This document shows positions 17,823-26,576 of a DNA stretch of 64,000 nucleotides, piece after piece. The first letter of the stretch is position 1, and each line of letters opens with the position of its first letter. The stretch is from Burkholderia cepacia GG4 (GTDB taxonomy: Bacteria > Pseudomonadota > Gammaproteobacteria > Burkholderiales > Burkholderiaceae), in contig NC_018513.1 of the NCBI RefSeq assembly GCF_000292915.1, forward strand, positions 496,001 to 560,000. The letters run 5' to 3'. Below the pieces are notes generated by a model. That model searched no databases, was not told the DNA's origin, and saw only the letters and a list, made by a program, of their open reading frames with translations. Position numbers and translations under genes: made by a program.

Positions 17823-18250
17823 GCGCGCTCCTCGTCCTTGATGCGAAAGACTTCGACGCCGACGGCGTCGCAGTCCGGATAGGCGTCCGGTTTCTCGGTA
17901 CAGACGCGTACCGCGCGCACGGCGTCGTGCGTCAGCAGGTTCGCGGCGATCGCGTCGCACAGCGTTTCCTGCAGGTGGATGTGGCCGCGCGCCAGGCACT
18001 GCGCGACGCTCTGCTTCATCAGGTCGTAGTCGACGACTTCATGCAGCCGGTCGTCGACGGGGGTGGACAGCGCGAGCGGCACGAACAGGTCGACGTTGAT
18101 GACGACGCGCTGCTCGCCGCGCTTCTCGTGTTCGAAGGCCCCGATGTTGATGTGCACCTCGTAGTCGCGCAGGTAGAGCCTGCGGCAGTCCGCGAGGCGG
18201 GGGTGCAGGAGAGCGGAAAACATGGTCGTCCCAGTCAAATTGGCGTGCAT
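17819..18250 (-). CDS. folB: Dihydroneopterin aldolase (folate synthesis)
   Basis: Cleaves dihydroneopterin in the folate pathway. 143 residues from 18250, or 134 from the ATG at 18223 (MFSALLHPR); the ribosome site does not decide. [20 protein letters not shown] is the FolB N-terminal block with the substrate glutamate, and [18 protein letters not shown] the second block. [22 protein letters not shown] closes the fold, with the catalytic-lysine region EKPDAY. It is coupled to ttcA downstream and follows an SDR-like gene. Confidence 0.93.
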   Translation of the reverse strand: MHANLTGTTMFSALLHPRLADCRRLYLRDYEVHINIGAFEHEKRGEQRVVINVDLFVPLALSTPVDDRLHEVVDYDLMKQSVAQCLARGHIHLQETLCDAIAANLLTHDAVRAVRVCTEKPDAYPDCDAVGVEVFRIKDEERA

Positions 18251-18300
18251 GCACGCAAAGCGGCGCGGGCGGCGGCGATCAGGTCGCGCGCCCGCGCGGT

Positions 18301-19044
18301 TCAGTCATTCGGGCCGGCGGCGGGCGGCACGAGGTGCTCGCCGCCGTCGACGGTCAGCGTCGCGCCCGTGACGCCGGGCGCGCTCGCGAGATAGCAGGCC
18401 GCCGCCGCGATGTCGTCGGCGTGCGGCGCGCGGCCGCGCACCAGCGCCGCGACCCGCACCTTCGGCGCCAGCGCCAGCGCCAGCGCGGAAGTCGCGCGGT
18501 TCAGCGCGGCCTGCATCAGCGCGTGCGACAACTGCGCAGGCGCCGGGTGAAACAGGGCCTGATCCAGCACGTGGATCGCGCATGCCCGCAGCGTTTCGTC
18601 GTTGCGCGCGGCGTCGGGCGTCGCATCGGCGAGCGCACGGGCCAGTGCGAGCGGCGCCGTCACGTTGCGCGCGAGCGCGCCGGCGAGCGACGCGCCGTCC
18701 ACCGTGTGCGCGTCGTCGGTGTCGGCGCACGCGCTCACGAACACCACGCAGCCGGGCCGGCCGAGCGCCGCACCGCAGGCGGCGACGAGCGCGGCCGCGT
18801 CGGCTTCCAGGGCCAGATCGGCGTCGAGCACGGCCGCGCGGCGGCCCAGTGCGGCGACTGCGGCGACGAGCGCGTCGGCGGCTGCGGGCGCCACGCCGGG
18901 GCTGCGCTGCAGCGCGACGTCCCAGCCGCGCCGCGCGAATCCTGTCGCGAGCGCACGGCCGATCGACGCGGCGTCGGCCGCGCTGCCGAGCGCGCCAGCG
19001 ACGAGCGCGATGCGCGGGGGCGACGTATCGGCTGAAACGGTCAT
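18301..19044 (-). CDS. SDR-fold protein without the catalytic Tyr-Lys pair
   Basis: 247 residues of short-chain dehydrogenase fold, very Ala-rich. The nucleotide motif is degraded (VAGALGSAADAASIGRALA instead of TGxxxGIG). Where active SDRs have YxxxK, this protein reads SHALMQAALNRAT, so Tyr and Lys appear as His and Gln. The C-terminus LASAPGVTGATLTVDGGEHL is normal for SDRs. It lies 50 bases upstream of folB; in other proteobacteria folB neighbours can encode pteridine reductases (FolM), so this may be a decayed or repurposed one. Activity as an oxidoreductase is doubtful. Confidence 0.8.
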   Translation of the reverse strand: MTVSADTSPPRIALVAGALGSAADAASIGRALATGFARRGWDVALQRSPGVAPAAADALVAAVAALGRRAAVLDADLALEADAAALVAACGAALGRPGCVVFVSACADTDDAHTVDGASLAGALARNVTAPLALARALADATPDAARNDETLRACAIHVLDQALFHPAPAQLSHALMQAALNRATSALALALAPKVRVAALVRGRAPHADDIAAAACYLASAPGVTGATLTVDGGEHLVPPAAGPND

Positions 19045-19057
19045 TTACAATGCCGGG

Positions 19058-20248
19058 ATGAACCCGAAAGCTCACGAACCCGCTAGTTTACCTGCTCCCG
19101 GCCCTGACGCGCTCGCGCAGTCCGAAACCCTCGCCGCGCAACTGCGCGACGAGATCGCGGCGGCCGGCGGCTGGCTGCCGTTCGACCGCTTCATGGAGCG
19201 TGCGCTGTACGCGCCCGGCCTCGGCTATTACAGCGGCGGCGCGCGCAAGTTCGGGCGCCGCGCCGACGACGGCAGCGACTTCGTGACGGCGCCCGAGCTG
19301 TCGCCGCTGTTTGCGCAGACGCTCGCGAATCCCGTCGCGGACGCGCTCGCGGCGAGCGGTACGCGCCGCGTGATGGAATTCGGCGCAGGCACGGGCAAGC
19401 TCGCGGCCGGGCTGCTCGCCGCGCTCGATGCACTCGGTGTCGAGCTCGACGACTACCTGATCGTCGACCTGTCCGGCGAACTGCGCGAACGGCAGCGCGA
19501 CACGATCGCGGCCGCCGCGCCGGCGCTGGCCGGGAAGGTGCGCTGGCTCGATGCGTTGCCCGAGCGCTTCGAGGGCGTGGTGGTCGGCAACGAAGTGCTC
19601 GACGCGATGCCGGTGCGGCTGTTCTCGAAGGCGGGCGGTGCCTGGCTCGAGCGCGGCGTCGCGCTCGACGCACGGCACGCGTTCGTGTTCGACGACCGGC
19701 CCGCCGGGCCGGCCGGGCTGCCGCCGGTGCTCGCGGGGCTCGACGTCGACGACGGCTACCTGACCGAGACGCATGAAGCCGCGCTCGCGTTCACGCGCAC
19801 CGTGTGCACGATGCTCGCGCGCGGCGCGGTGCTGCTGGTCGACTACGGCTTTCCCGCGCACGAGTTCTACCATCCGCAGCGCGACCGCGGCACGCTCATG
19901 TGCCACTACCGCCACCATGCGCACGACGACCCGTTCCTGTACCCGGGCCTGCAGGACATTACCGCGCACGTCGAATTCACTGGCATCTACGACGCGGGCA
20001 TCGCCACCGGCGCGGACCTGCTCGGCTACACGTCGCAGGCGCGCTTCCTGCTGAACGCGGGCATTACCGACGCGCTGGCCGCGATCGATCCGTCCGACAT
20101 CCACCAGTTCCTGCCGGCCGCGAACGCGGTGCAGAAGCTGATCTCGGAAGCCGAGATGGGCGAGCTGTTCAAGGTGATCGCGTTCTCGCGCGGGATCGAC
20201 GGCACGCTCGACGCATTCGCGCGCGGCGACCGCTCGCACGTACTCTGA
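19058..20248 (+). CDS. SAM-dependent methyltransferase, MidA/NDUFAF7 family
   Basis: 396 residues. The family N-terminus FDRFMERALYAPGLGYYSGGARKFG near 47-71 is plain, followed by DFVTAPELSPLFAQTLA, the SAM-binding VMEFGAGTGKLAAGLL near 110-125, and VGNEVLDAMPVRLF. LVDYGFPAHEFYHPQRDRGT is also characteristic. Mitochondrial NDUFAF7 methylates an arginine of a complex I subunit; the bacterial target is unknown. It starts 13 bases from the divergent SDR-like gene and runs into the DUF2905 gene. Confidence 0.93.
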   Translation: MNPKAHEPASLPAPGPDALAQSETLAAQLRDEIAAAGGWLPFDRFMERALYAPGLGYYSGGARKFGRRADDGSDFVTAPELSPLFAQTLANPVADALAASGTRRVMEFGAGTGKLAAGLLAALDALGVELDDYLIVDLSGELRERQRDTIAAAAPALAGKVRWLDALPERFEGVVVGNEVLDAMPVRLFSKAGGAWLERGVALDARHAFVFDDRPAGPAGLPPVLAGLDVDDGYLTETHEAALAFTRTVCTMLARGAVLLVDYGFPAHEFYHPQRDRGTLMCHYRHHAHDDPFLYPGLQDITAHVEFTGIYDAGIATGADLLGYTSQARFLLNAGITDALAAIDPSDIHQFLPAANAVQKLISEAEMGELFKVIAFSRGIDGTLDAFARGDRSHVL

Positions 20249-20260
20249 CCGGAGCCCGGG

Positions 20261-20455
20261 ATGCTGCGCTGGCTGATGGCGTCGTTCGTCGCGGTGATGA
20301 TCCTGCAGCGCTGCTGGCCGTGGCTCGGCAAGCTCGGCATCGGGCGGATGCCGGGCGACGTCACGCTGACGCTCGGCGGGCGGCGCTACCCGTTCCCGTT
20401 CATGTCGACGCTGGTGCTGACGATGCTGGTGTCGCTGGTGGCGCGGCTGCTCTGA
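20261..20455 (+). CDS. DUF2905-family small membrane protein
   Basis: 64 residues with two membrane segments (about 5-20 and 46-62). Between them lies GKLGIGRMPGDVTLTLGGRRYPFPF, the DUF2905 signature (GxLPGDI-like, then FPxxS). It begins 12 bases after the MidA-family stop, so it is in the same operon. Function unknown. Confidence 0.88.
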   Translation: MLRWLMASFVAVMILQRCWPWLGKLGIGRMPGDVTLTLGGRRYPFPFMSTLVLTMLVSLVARLL

Positions 20456-20546
20456 TGGCCGGTGTCGATGATGGCGCGGTGACCTCGAACCGCGCCGCAC
20501 GCGGCGCGTCGCGTTCGGGCCGCGGCGCGCGTGACGGTTCGGCGCA

Positions 20547-20768
20547 TTACAGTTCGATTTCGCCGAGGATCCGGTGCGCCAGCGCCTTCGCCTCGTCGAA
20601 CGCTTCTTCCTCGCTCGGGCTCGTCGTGTGGACGTCGTAGCGCATGTTCTCCGTCTCGTCGCCGTCGTCCCGGGCGAGGAGCACGTAGCCCTGGTACTGC
20701 CCGTTGGCGGAGTGCTGCGTATGCGCCTTGGCCGTGTAGATGCCCTTGGTGAACGTGTTCGTGTCCAT
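20547..20768 (-). CDS. Small soluble protein, function unknown
   Basis: 73 residues starting MDTNTFTKGIYTAKAHTQHS, then YQGYVLLARDDGDETENMRY and an acidic helical C-terminus (PSEEEAFDEAKALAHRILG). The start at 20768 is chosen for GGGAGAGG directly upstream; an ATG at 20792 lacks one. The layout (a beta-sheet half followed by a helix) resembles the 72-residue protein at 12739-12957, which also contains an acidic DDARE helix, so the two may be distant relatives. No named family recognised. Confidence 0.75.
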   Translation of the reverse strand: MDTNTFTKGIYTAKAHTQHSANGQYQGYVLLARDDGDETENMRYDVHTTSPSEEEAFDEAKALAHRILGEIEL

Positions 20769-20866
20769 CGTGCCTCTCCCGCAATAGGACACTTCATCGT
20801 AGCACTGCGGCGCAGCATGTACAGCGCCGCTTATCGGCGACCGATCAGCGCGCCGTCGTCATTGCG

Positions 20867-21775
20867 TCACCGTTCGAGCAGCGCCACGACCTCGTCGAGC
20901 GTCGGCGCGTGCGCACCCGTATGCCGGCACGCGGCGGCGCCCGCCGCGAGCGCGAATTCGAGATGCGCGCGCCACGACCGTTGCGGCGCGGCCATCAGGC
21001 TGAACAGCATGCCGCCGATCGACGCGTCGCCCGCGCCGACGGTGTCGACCACCTCGACGCGCGGCGGGCTGGCCTCGTGCACGTCGCCGTCCGCGTAGAG
21101 CGTCGCCGCCTGCGCGCCGCGCGTGACGAGCACAGCAGCGCGCGGGTTCAGCGCACGCACCGCCGCGACCGCGTCGGGGCCGTCGCCGCCGAACAGGTGG
21201 CGCAGGTCCTCGTCGGACACCTTGATCAGGTCGGCGAGACCGGCCATCTTCTCCAGCGTCGGCCGGTACGCGGCCGTCATCAGGTTCCGGTAGTTCGGAT
21301 CGAAGCTGATCTTCACGCCGCGCGCGTGCAGGTCGGCCGCGAGCGCGACAAGCGTGCCCGCGAGCGGTTCGCGCACGAGACTGATGCAGCCGAAGTGCGC
21401 CCATTGCACGTGGTCGGTCCAGCCGGCCGGCAGCCGCGCCGGGTCGAACGCGAGATCCGCGCTCGCGTCGCCGATGAAGAAGTACGCGGGCGGCCGCGTC
21501 TCGTGGACGATCGCGAGCAGCGGTGCACGCGGGACGCGCTGCAGGAAGCGCAGGTCGAGCCCGGCTGCCTCGCTGGTGCGCCACAGCACGTCCGAGAAAC
21601 AGTCCTCGCCGATCGAGCCCGCGAGCGCGCTCGGCACGCCGAGCCGCGCGACCGCGCGCGCGACGTTCCAGCCGGCGCCGCCCGGCACCGAGGTCCACTG
21701 CGCGTCGCCCGCGCGCACCATGTCGGTCAGGATGTCGCCCGCCGACACGAAAGCCGGAAACGTGCGGCCGCTCAT
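20867..21775 (-). CDS. PfkB-family sugar kinase, probable fructokinase
   Basis: Phosphorylates a sugar, most likely fructose. 302 residues. The N-terminal PGGAGWNVARAVARLG near 31-46 is the PfkB sugar-binding block, with the lid strand around residues 90-105. The C-terminal DTVGAGDASIGGMLFS holds the anion hole and catalytic Asp. Its ATG overlaps the stop of the upstream isomerase gene (ATGA). Together with that isomerase and the LacI regulator it forms a sugar-use operon. Ribokinase or 2-keto-3-deoxygluconate kinase are alternatives. Confidence 0.88.
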   Translation of the reverse strand: MSGRTFPAFVSAGDILTDMVRAGDAQWTSVPGGAGWNVARAVARLGVPSALAGSIGEDCFSDVLWRTSEAAGLDLRFLQRVPRAPLLAIVHETRPPAYFFIGDASADLAFDPARLPAGWTDHVQWAHFGCISLVREPLAGTLVALAADLHARGVKISFDPNYRNLMTAAYRPTLEKMAGLADLIKVSDEDLRHLFGGDGPDAVAAVRALNPRAAVLVTRGAQAATLYADGDVHEASPPRVEVVDTVGAGDASIGGMLFSLMAAPQRSWRAHLEFALAAGAAACRHTGAHAPTLDEVVALLER

Positions 21776-23052
21776 TGGGTCGGCTCGCTGCGCGCCGCGC
21801 GTGCCAGGGTCGCGAGCACGTCGTAGCACGCGCCCATCGTGTGATAGTCGGTCTTGCCGGCCGGGCTCTTTTCGTCGCTGTACTTGCGGTTGTCGCAGGT
21901 GAGGATCCGGAACCACGCGCCGTAGCGGTGATCGACGAAATGTGCCCAGCTATAGCGCCAGATCTCGTCGTACCAGTCCCAGAAGCGCTCGCTGCCGGTG
22001 CGCGCGCCGAGCATCGCGGCCGCCGCGAAGGTTTCCGCCTGCACCCAGAAATACTTGTTGTGGTCGCAGATCGTGAAGTCGGGGCCGAAGCCGTAGCACA
22101 GGCCGCCGTGATCGGCGTCCCACGCGTGCGTGAGCGCCGCGTCGAAGAGTTCGGCCGCGCGCGGCACGAGCCAGTCGAGCGGGCGGTGCCGTTCGAGGAG
22201 CAGCAGCAGCTTCGCCCATTCGGTCTGGTGTCCCGGCTGGAAGCCCCACGGACGGAAGATGTTCGAGCTGTCTTCCTTGTTGTAGTCCCAGTCGACCGAC
22301 CAGTCCGCATGGTAGTGCTCCCACACGAGGCCGCCCGACAGCGCGGCCTGGCGCTGCGTGATGTGGGTCGCGAGCTTTTCCGCGCGGTCGAGGTAGGTGA
22401 GGTGGCCGGTCGCCTCGTAGGCCGCGAGCAGCGCTTCGGTCATGTGCATGTTCGCGTTCTGGCCGCGGTACGACGACACCATCCAGTTCGGCGTCGCGTC
22501 GTCTGCGTAGAGGCCCGCGGCCGCATCCCAGAAGCGGTGTTCGGCGAGCTCGTAGGTCGACGCGATCAGCGCGCGTGCTTCGTCGATGCCGGCCATCGTC
22601 GCGTGCGCGGCGGCCAGCAGCACGAACGCGAGCCCGTAGCAGTGGCGCGTGCCGTCGAGCGTCGCGCGCTTCGCGCCGTCGCGCCATTCGAGCTCCCAGT
22701 CGTAGCCCTGCAGGTCGTCGTCCCAGTGCGCGTCGCGCAGGAAGCGCAGCCCGTGGCGTGCGTAGTCGAGATGGCGCGGATCGCCGAAATGCCGGTACGC
22801 CATCGCGTAGTTGAAGACGAACCGGCAGCTGCTGACCAGGTGCCGCGACGTGCGGTTGTAGATGCTGCCGTCGTCGCGGAAGTAGTGGTAGAAGCCGCCC
22901 GTCGGGTCGAACGCGTTCGTCGCGTAGAAGCGCAGCGTGTCTTCGACGTGCGACAGCAGGAACGACGGGTCGCGGAAGCTCGCGACGAACGGCGCCGCTT
23001 GCGCGTGGTTGGCCGGCGTGGCCGTGCGGGATTGGACCGGGGGCATGTTCAT
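21772..23052 (-). CDS. AGE-family (N-acylglucosamine 2-epimerase) sugar isomerase
   Basis: 426 residues with the alpha/alpha-barrel family motifs: GGFYHYFRDDGSIY near 50, RHLVSSCRFVFNYAMAY, MTEALLAAYEATG, and DYNKEDSSNIFRPWGFQPGH, which holds active-site Arg and His. Family members include mannose isomerase, YihS and GlcNAc 2-epimerase. With a fructokinase directly downstream, an aldose-to-fructose isomerase (mannose isomerase) is the best guess. Its ATG overlaps the LacI-family stop by 4 bases. Confidence 0.9.
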   Translation of the reverse strand: MNMPPVQSRTATPANHAQAAPFVASFRDPSFLLSHVEDTLRFYATNAFDPTGGFYHYFRDDGSIYNRTSRHLVSSCRFVFNYAMAYRHFGDPRHLDYARHGLRFLRDAHWDDDLQGYDWELEWRDGAKRATLDGTRHCYGLAFVLLAAAHATMAGIDEARALIASTYELAEHRFWDAAAGLYADDATPNWMVSSYRGQNANMHMTEALLAAYEATGHLTYLDRAEKLATHITQRQAALSGGLVWEHYHADWSVDWDYNKEDSSNIFRPWGFQPGHQTEWAKLLLLLERHRPLDWLVPRAAELFDAALTHAWDADHGGLCYGFGPDFTICDHNKYFWVQAETFAAAAMLGARTGSERFWDWYDEIWRYSWAHFVDHRYGAWFRILTCDNRKYSDEKSPAGKTDYHTMGACYDVLATLARAARSEPTQ

Positions 23053-24068
23053 GATTCGGTGACCGTGGCGGTATCGAGCGCCGGTGAGCCGGCGGGCTGG
23101 CTGCTGGCCCGCACGATCAGCTCGACGGGCAGGGAGATCTCGGTGCGTTCGGGCGCTTCCGCGAGCAGCAGTTCGACGCCGCGGCGGCCGAGCGCTTCCT
23201 TGTCGACAGCGAGCGTCGTGAGCGGCGGGTTCGCATGCGCGGCGGCCGGGATGTCGTCGAAGCCGACGATCGCGATGTCTTCCGGAATCCGCACGCCGCG
23301 CGCGATGCACACGCGCTGCGCGGCCAGCGCGGCGGCGTCGTTGTACGCGAACACGGCGTCCGGGCGCGGCCCCGGCGCATCGAGCAGCTGCTGCATCGCG
23401 CGCGCGGCGCCGGTGTCGGGGTCGAGCCCGGCGTCGATCGTCACTTCGTACGCAGGATCGAACAGTCGCCCCGCTTCGAAGAACGCGCGACGGTAGCCGA
23501 TCGCGCGCTGCGCGATGCTGTAGTGCGCGGCCGAGCCGCCGATGAACGCGATCCGCGAGCGGCCGATGGCGAGCAGGTGGCGCATCGCGAGCGCTGCGCC
23601 CGTCGCGTTGTCGATGTTCACCGAACGCAGCCCGGGCGCCCACAGGTCGATCAGCACGAGCGGGCGGCCGGTCGCGGCGAGCGCCTCGATCGTTTCGGGC
23701 TCGATGAAGCCGGCCACCGCGATCGCGTCGGGCGCGTGCGGGCGCATCTGGCGCAGCACGTCGTCGTTCGGGCCGACGGTGAGCAGCGTCGGCACGATGC
23801 CGCGCTCGCGGCACGCATCCTCGACGCCGTGCAGCACGTGCGAGAAGAACGGGCTGGCGGGAAAGCGGTTGTGCTGCCGGTGCAGCAGGAAGGTGAGCCG
23901 GCGGATGCGCGGCCGCAACTGGGCCGGGTCGTAGCCGAGCCGCTGCGCGATCTCGACGATGCGCGCCCGCGTGGCCTCGGACAGGCCCGGCTGGTTTTTC
24001 AGCGCGCGGGAGACGGTGCCGATCGAGACCTCTGCCGCCCGCGCTACGTCGCGAATGGTGGTGCCCAT
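23049..24068 (-). CDS. LacI-family repressor of the sugar operon
   Basis: 339 residues. The N-terminal helix-turn-helix and hinge read TIRDVARAAEVSIGTVSRAL then KNQPGLSEATRARIVEIAQ. A periplasmic-binding-protein-like effector domain follows, with VGFDDIPAAAHANPPLTTL near 263-281, a hallmark of the family. It is the first gene of the operon with the isomerase and fructokinase, both joined by ATGA overlaps. The operator is likely in the 348-bp gap upstream. The inducer is probably the sugar or its phosphate; this is inference. Confidence 0.94.
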   Translation of the reverse strand: MGTTIRDVARAAEVSIGTVSRALKNQPGLSEATRARIVEIAQRLGYDPAQLRPRIRRLTFLLHRQHNRFPASPFFSHVLHGVEDACRERGIVPTLLTVGPNDDVLRQMRPHAPDAIAVAGFIEPETIEALAATGRPLVLIDLWAPGLRSVNIDNATGAALAMRHLLAIGRSRIAFIGGSAAHYSIAQRAIGYRRAFFEAGRLFDPAYEVTIDAGLDPDTGAARAMQQLLDAPGPRPDAVFAYNDAAALAAQRVCIARGVRIPEDIAIVGFDDIPAAAHANPPLTTLAVDKEALGRRGVELLLAEAPERTEISLPVELIVRASSQPAGSPALDTATVTES

Positions 24069-24416
24069 CGTTCGGGGTCCGGTTTGTTTAGGGTGACGGC
24101 GATTGTATAGTAAAACTTGACACGTAATTCGGGCCGGATAGCCGGGGAATACCCGAAAATAACGGGTTTTCGAGCGCTAATCTGCGAAAACGCCGTTACT
24201 AAAAATACTAAACAAAACGCGGAAAAGGCAAGGTGATCGCGTGGAATGCGCCGGTGGCGGGAGGCGGTGCGTCGGGCGGGGTCGGATGTGCGGCGCGAAA
24301 CGGGGCGGGCGGGGCGGTCGGCAGGCCGTCGCCGGGAATGGGGCCGGCGAGCGGGCGCGGCACCGGCGCCCTTGTCCCGGCACGCCGGTTGCCCGCTCCG
24401 GCAGGCCGCCCGCCGT
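24069..24416. promoter_or_regulatory. Gap upstream of the LacI-family operon
   Basis: 348 bases without a gene. The part nearest the repressor (24080-24225) is AT-rich for this genome and holds two facing motifs: GTTTGTTTAG at 24082-24091 and CTAAACAAAA at 24208-24217, which are inverted copies 116 bases apart. They are plausible repressor sites. The rest, up to the EAL-GGDEF gene, is GC-rich with no structure I can name. Confidence 0.45.
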
Positions 24417-26255
24417 TCAGCCGCCCGCCGCGTGCGGCGGCTCGCCGCGATCGCGCAGCGCGGCTCGCCCCGCGTCCAGATCGACGACCGCGAGCCCGTC
24501 CGGCTGCTGTTTCGCGCGCCGCTTCGCGAGCGCCGCGACCGACGCGATTTCGTCGCTGCCGTAGCGCATCGCGCGGTGCGCGCCGGCCGGCACGCCGACC
24601 GCGCCGATCGCCATCGTCACGAAGCTGAAGAACGCGGGGTTGCCATGGCGGTCCTCGCCGTGCAGCCCGCCCGCCAGCCGGTCGGCCTGCGTGTAGAAGC
24701 GCTGCGCGCCGTCGTTGAAGCGTGCGATCGCGTCGGTCGCGCGCGTGAGCCAGTCGTCGCGCTGGAACAGCACGAGGAAATCGTCGCCGCCGACGTGCCC
24801 GAGAAAGTCGCGCTGCGGATCGCACACGCCGGCCAGCACCGTCGCGGCGAACTTCAGCACCTCGTCGCCCTGCCAGTAGCCGTACTGGTCGTTGAACGGC
24901 TTGAACTGGTTCAGGTCGACGTAGCACGCGTGGAAGCCGGCGTCGCGCGCCAGCAGGCGGTCGATATGCGCGCTGATCGGGATGTTGCCGGGCAGGAACG
25001 TCAGCGGATTCGCGTAGCGCGCGGCCTCGATGCGCATCTCGGTCACCGCGCGCACGAGGCTCTCGCCGGTGCCGAGCCCGACGTAGCGGCCGTGTTCGGT
25101 GATCACGAAGCCGTCTGCTAGATAGCGCTGGTCGTGGGTCGCGAGCAGCATCGCCAGCTGCTCGACCGGCGTCGCATTGTCGATCATCAGCGGCGCGTCG
25201 TTCGCGAACTGCAGGCACGGCTTCTTGCCGAACACCTCACGGTGGTACGGCAGCGCGAAACGGTCGATGAAGCCGTGCCGATTCACGAGCGCGACCGGCC
25301 GCCCGCGTTCGACGAGCGCGACCGCATGCAGGTCGGGCATCCGGTTGAACAGGTCGAGCACGTCGTTGCTGGTCGCATCGCGCGGCAGCGCCGGCGCGGC
25401 GACCAGCATCTTCGCGGCGATCGTGCCGGCCGGCCGCGCGGTGCGCGTCGCACCGGGAAACACCGCGATGTGCGGGGTGCGGATCGCGTCGCGCGCGGCC
25501 GGCGCGACGACCGGCGACGGTCGCGCGTTCGGCCGGCCGAGCAGGAAGCCCTGTACGCAGCAGATGCCCATGTCGCGCACGACGATCAGGTCGCATTCGT
25601 TCTCGATCCCTTCCGCGATCAGCTGCGCGCCGCTCGCGTGCGCGAAATGCTGCATCGCCCTGACGGCCTCGAACTTGAGCGGATCGCGCGCGATGTCGTG
25701 AATGAAGAAGCGATCGATCTTCACGACGTCGGGATGCAGGCGCAGCCACAGGTTCATGCTCGCGTTCGCGGTGCCGTAGTCGTCGAGCGCGAACTGGATG
25801 CCTGCGTCACGCAGCGACGCGACCGCCGGCCCGATGCGCGCGACGTCCGGCAGCGCGGTCTGCTCGGTCAGCTCGATCACGATGCGCTCGGCGCCGATCC
25901 GCGCACGGCAGAGCAGCTGCCGCGCGCGCTCGCGTTCGCGCGCGAGTTGCAGGATCGTGCCGGCGCTGAAGTTGAGGAACAGCTTGCCGGCGCAGCCGAG
26001 CGCCGCGAACGCGTCGAGGCAGGTGAGCGCGGCCGCCTGTTCGAGCGCGACGGTCGTGCCGTCGCGGGCAGCCTGCGCGAACAGCGCGGCGGGCGGCTCG
26101 AGCTCGGTGCCGCGCGGGCCGCGGATCAGCCCTTCGTAGCCGACGACCGTGCCCGACCCGAGGTCGACGATCGGCTGGAACACGGCGGCGAGCGCGCGCT
26201 GCGCGATCAGGCGCGTCGTGGGGGCAGCAGCGGAGTCGGGGTGAGGCGCGGGCAT
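24417..26255 (-). CDS. EAL-CBS-GGDEF cyclic-di-GMP protein
   Basis: 612 residues. An N-terminal EAL domain (about 20-260) carries EGL in place of EAL (VVGYEGLIRG), with LNFSAG, ELTEQ, DDYGTA, VVKIDRFF and AEGIE in order, so the metal and catalytic residues look intact. A CBS pair follows (about 290-430). The C-terminal GGDEF domain has the family-typical NPLTFLPGN start and GGDDF as its signature. This EAL-first layout usually marks a phosphodiesterase with a regulatory GGDEF part. Start at 26255 avoids the heptamer repeat; the frame is open through that repeat to 26558. Confidence 0.88.
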   Translation of the reverse strand: MPAPHPDSAAAPTTRLIAQRALAAVFQPIVDLGSGTVVGYEGLIRGPRGTELEPPAALFAQAARDGTTVALEQAAALTCLDAFAALGCAGKLFLNFSAGTILQLARERERARQLLCRARIGAERIVIELTEQTALPDVARIGPAVASLRDAGIQFALDDYGTANASMNLWLRLHPDVVKIDRFFIHDIARDPLKFEAVRAMQHFAHASGAQLIAEGIENECDLIVVRDMGICCVQGFLLGRPNARPSPVVAPAARDAIRTPHIAVFPGATRTARPAGTIAAKMLVAAPALPRDATSNDVLDLFNRMPDLHAVALVERGRPVALVNRHGFIDRFALPYHREVFGKKPCLQFANDAPLMIDNATPVEQLAMLLATHDQRYLADGFVITEHGRYVGLGTGESLVRAVTEMRIEAARYANPLTFLPGNIPISAHIDRLLARDAGFHACYVDLNQFKPFNDQYGYWQGDEVLKFAATVLAGVCDPQRDFLGHVGGDDFLVLFQRDDWLTRATDAIARFNDGAQRFYTQADRLAGGLHGEDRHGNPAFFSFVTMAIGAVGVPAGAHRAMRYGSDEIASVAALAKRRAKQQPDGLAVVDLDAGRAALRDRGEPPHAAGG

Positions 26256-26576
26256 GGGTGAGGGCGAGGGCGGCCGAAGCGACGGGACGCCCGACTTTAA
26301 CGGCAGCGCGCGTGAGGAATTGAATGAAGATTTCGTGACGCGATGCGCGTCGATGGTGCATGCATCGCGTGGTGGCGTGGGGTTACGGTGGAGGGGGAAG
26401 CGGGAAGCGGGAAGCGGGAAGCGGAAAGCGGAAAGCGGAAAGCGGAAAGCGGGAAGCGGAAAGCGGAAAGCGGAAAGCGGAAAGCGGAAAGCGGAAAGCG
26501 AAGGGCGAAGGGCGGAGGGCGGAGTGCGGGGTAGATAAACCGGCGCGGCAGGCCCCACCCGCCGCGCTTTCCCGCG
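26256..26576. other. Gap between the SBF-like transporter and the EAL-CBS-GGDEF gene
   Basis: 321 bases without a credible gene. It is dominated by the heptanucleotide repeat at 26395-26527. The promoter of the EAL-CBS-GGDEF gene should lie between that repeat and base 26255; TGAATGAAGATTTCG near 26321 is the least GC-rich stretch. Confidence 0.6.
26395..26527. repeat. Heptanucleotide tandem repeat (GGAAAGC/GGGAAGC), about 19 units
   Basis: Fifteen uninterrupted 7-base units run from 26395 to 26499: four GGGAAGC, four GGAAAGC, one GGGAAGC, then six GGAAAGC. Four degenerate units follow to 26527 (GAAGGGC twice, GGAGGGC, GGAGTGC). The tract is strictly purine-rich apart from one C per unit. 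It lies 140 bases upstream of the EAL-CBS-GGDEF start and 50 bases past the transporter stop. All three frames of each strand read through it as a 7-residue repeat, so it creates false coding extensions. Confidence 0.95.

Noticed and set aside
26256..26558. N-terminal extension of the EAL-CBS-GGDEF protein through the heptamer tract
   Set aside because: The extra residues are a translation of the repeat plus low-complexity Pro/Ser and have no resemblance to the family; 26255 gives a normal start.
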